Shown piece by piece: positions 6,068 through 8,092 of a stretch of DNA of 8,092 nt. Source of the DNA: TMED8 sp964468005 (lineage in GTDB: Bacteria; Pseudomonadota; Alphaproteobacteria; Rhodospirillales; Casp-alpha2); assembly GCA_964468005.1 (NCBI GenBank), contig CAYXUT010000138.1:1-8092 (forward strand), given 5' to 3'. A model generated the notes under the pieces. That model saw only the letters and a program-made list of their open reading frames with translations, did no database searches and had not been told where the DNA came from. The position numbers were made by a program, and so were the translations under genes. How positions within the stretch are numbered: the first letter of the stretch is position 1; every line of letters starts with the position of its first letter.

Positions 6068-8092
6068 CTTCCGTACTTGGCCTTGGCTTCGCGGCGGCGC
6101 GCATGCAGCACCGGCTCGGTATAACCGTTCGGCTGTTCGCGCCCCTTGAACACCAAATCGCAAGCCGCATGAAAGGCAACACTGTCTTCAAAATTACCGG
6201 CCATATTGCGGTAGTATGGGTCGCCGACATTTTGTCGATCAACCACCCGGGCCATGCGTTTCATGGTTTTAATGACCTGCTCGTCCGTGCAGACATCATG
6301 GTGCAGCCAGTTGGCGATGTGCTGGCTGGAAATGCGCAAAGTGGCGCGATCTTCCATCAGCCCGACATCGTTGATGTCCGGCACCTTCGAACAACCGATG
6401 CCGCTATCGATCCAGCGCACCACGTAGCCGAGGATGCTTTGTGCGTTGTTGTCGAGCTCTTCCTGGATTTCTTGCTCCGACCAGTTGGGTCGATCGGCCA
6501 CGGGAATGGTCAAGATGGCTCCAAGATCGGCTCGCGTGCGGGTCTTGATCTCGTCTTGGCGCGCCAGCACGTCAACGCTGTGATAATGCGTGGCATGCAA
6601 AGTGGCGGCGGTGGGTGATGGCACCCAGGCCGTGTTGGCGCCAGCTTCGGGATGCGCCGTCTTAGCCTCCAACATGGCGGCCATCAGATCCGGCATGGCC
6701 CACATGCCCTTGCCAATTTGCGCGCGGCCCTCAAGCCCGCAATGCAGGCCGATATCAACGTTCCAGTCCTCGTAAGCAGCAATCCAGGGCGTCGACTTAA
6801 TGTCGTTCTTGCGCACCATGGGGCCGGCTTCCGTGGCCGTATGGATTTCATCGCCAGTGCGGTCCAGGAAACCCGTGTTGATGAACACAACGCGCTCTTT
6901 CGCAGCGCGGATGCATTCCTTTAGATTGACGGTGGTGCGCCGCTCTTCGTCCATGATGCCCATTTTCAGAGTGTTGTTCTCAAGCCCCAATGCAGTCTCG
7001 ACACGACCGAACAACTCATTTGCATGTGCGACTTCATCAGGACCATGCATCTTCGGCTTGACGATATAGACCGAACCGGTTCGGCTGTTGGAGACAGCGC
7101 CAAGCTTTTTCAAGTCATGCATGGCAATGAGGCTGGATATCATGGCATCCATGATTTCCTCGGGTGTCTCATTTCCGTCCGCATCCAAGATGGCATTAGT
7201 GGTGATGATGGAGCCGACGTTGCGCACCAGCATCAGGCTCCGGCCATGCAGCGTCAGATGGCCACCGAAGGGCGCGGTATAGCTGCGGTTCGGGTTGAGG
7301 GCGCGCTCGACGGTTTCGCCGCCCTTCTCAAAAGTTTCCTTTAGGGTACCATTCATCAGGCCGAGCCAGTTGCGGTAGGCCTGAATCTTGTCCGTGGCGT
7401 CGACGCAAGCCACCGAGTCTTCGAGATCGACAATGGTGGTCACGGCCGATTCCAAAATTACATCGGCGACCCCAGCCGGATCCTCCTTACCGATAAAGTG
7501 ATCGCGATCGATCCGGACATCGATGTGAAGGCCATGGTTCTGCAGTAGAACCGAAGCTGGCCCCGTGATGTCTCCCTGGTAGCCAACGAATTGGCTGTTG
7601 TCGGCAAGCTTGCTGGTTGAGCCGTCAGCTAGCGTCACATTGAGATGTCCATCCAGAACGGCATAACTGGTCGCGGCCTTGTGCGAGCCTTCTGCGAGCG
7701 GCACAGCGCTGTCGAGGAAATCGCGTACCCAGGCGATTACCTTCTCGCCGCGCTTCGGATTGAAAGCGCCGCCTCGTCCGGCCCCGTCCGCTTCGGAAAT
7801 GGCATCGGTGCCATAAAGCGCGTCATAAAGGCTTCCCCAACGGGCATTGGCAGCATTCAGCGCAAAGCGCGCGATTGTCACCGGTACGACGAGCTGAGGC
7901 CCCGGAATATGGGCGATCTCTTCGTCAACAAATTCGGTTTCGACGGAAAAGTCGTTTCCTTCAGGCAACAGATAGCCAATCTCCAATAGGAACGCCGTAT
8001 AGGCAGCTGCGTCGTGTTCCTGGCCCTTGCGCTCGCGGTACCATTCATCGATCTTCATTTGGATTTCATCGCGTTTAGCTAATAGTGCACGG
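6064..8092 (-). CDS. glcB: Malate synthase G, 5' end beyond the window
   Basis: This monomeric cytosolic enzyme condenses glyoxylate with acetyl-CoA to malate, completing the glyoxylate bypass or glycolate use. Counting from the first in-window Met (codon 8056-8058), these residues correspond to known catalytic ones of the G isoform: Arg279 (LMLVRNVG), Glu371 (MDEERRTT) and Asp399 (GFLDRTGDE) around glyoxylate and magnesium, and the catalytic base Asp570 (MEDRATLRI). GIGCSKVPDI holds the conserved Cys555. The C-terminus, HARRREAKAKYGS, is normal. The Met at 8058 is not the real start: the frame stays open upstream to 8092 and reads RALLAKRDEIQ, the usual family sequence at this place. Allowing for the usual length near 720 residues, about 45-50 N-terminal residues lie outside the window. 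Its TAG stop shares the CTAG at 6064-6067 with the restored HAD frame. No glyoxylate-cycle partner is visible. Confidence 0.96.
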   Translation of the reverse strand, partial: RALLAKRDEIQMKIDEWYRERKGQEHDAAAYTAFLLEIGYLLPEGNDFSVETEFVDEEIAHIPGPQLVVPVTIARFALNAANARWGSLYDALYGTDAISEADGAGRGGAFNPKRGEKVIAWVRDFLDSAVPLAEGSHKAATSYAVLDGHLNVTLADGSTSKLADNSQFVGYQGDITGPASVLLQNHGLHIDVRIDRDHFIGKEDPAGVADVILESAVTTIVDLEDSVACVDATDKIQAYRNWLGLMNGTLKETFEKGGETVERALNPNRSYTAPFGGHLTLHGRSLMLVRNVGSIITTNAILDADGNETPEEIMDAMISSLIAMHDLKKLGAVSNSRTGSVYIVKPKMHGPDEVAHANELFGRVETALGLENNTLKMGIMDEERRTTVNLKECIRAAKERVVFINTGFLDRTGDEIHTATEAGPMVRKNDIKSTPWIAAYEDWNVDIGLHCGLEGRAQIGKGMWAMPDLMAAMLEAKTAHPEAGANTAWVPSPTAATLHATHYHSVDVLARQDEIKTRTRADLGAILTIPVADRPNWSEQEIQEELDNNAQSILGYVVRWIDSGIGCSKVPDINDVGLMEDRATLRISSQHIANWLHHDVCTDEQVIKTMKRMARVVDRQNVGDPYYRNMAGNFEDSVAFHAACDLVFKGREQPNGYTEPVLHARRREAKAKYGS

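Noticed and set aside
5959..6618. 219-codon plus-strand open frame across the HAD end and opposite malate synthase
   Set aside because: It is in neither the original nor the repaired HAD frame. Most of it is antisense to conserved malate synthase sequence, and it shows no domain.
8056..8058. Met codon at 8058 as the start of malate synthase
   Set aside because: The frame continues upstream to the edge with family-typical residues (RALLAKRDEIQ), so this Met is internal.

Overview
The window is an ordinary chromosomal stretch of a Gram-negative bacterium, most likely an alphaproteobacterium. This is inferred from four things: a quinone-linked electron-transfer flavoprotein dehydrogenase (ETF-QO), a uracil-DNA glycosylase of the cysteine-poor type I associate with alphaproteobacteria, an exported Slt-type lytic transglycosylase, and moderately GC-rich coding DNA. 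I see no RNA genes, CRISPR arrays, insertion sequences, phage genes or long repeats. I do not find a convincing new biological system. The points worth a second look are damaged reading frames, unusual gene ends and one glycosylase variant.

Layout. The left edge (1 to about 336, minus strand) holds the remnant of an SRPBCC/START-fold gene, interrupted by two in-frame TAG codons and lacking an obvious start. Just upstream of it on the same strand is the gene for ETF-QO (337-2013), which passes electrons from acyl-CoA and related dehydrogenases to ubiquinone. A 116-base divergent spacer separates it from a plus-strand series: a uracil-DNA glycosylase (2130-2969), then after a 133-base gap a lytic transglycosylase (3103-4893), moaB (4877-5434, overlapping the transglycosylase by 17 bases) and a HAD-family hydrolase (5451-6062). 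The last three look like one transcription unit. The HAD gene has a frameshift near its 3' end. The right quarter is malate synthase G on the minus strand (6064-8092), whose 5' end lies beyond the window. The HAD and malate synthase genes converge with no spacer.

Biology. ETF-QO (fatty-acid and amino-acid oxidation) and malate synthase G (the glyoxylate-consuming step that builds malate from acetyl-CoA) fit a heterotroph that grows on fatty acids, acetate or glycolate. The plus-strand genes cover unrelated housekeeping: uracil removal from DNA, peptidoglycan turnover, molybdenum cofactor assembly and a small-molecule phosphatase. Their grouping suggests shared transcription rather than a shared pathway.
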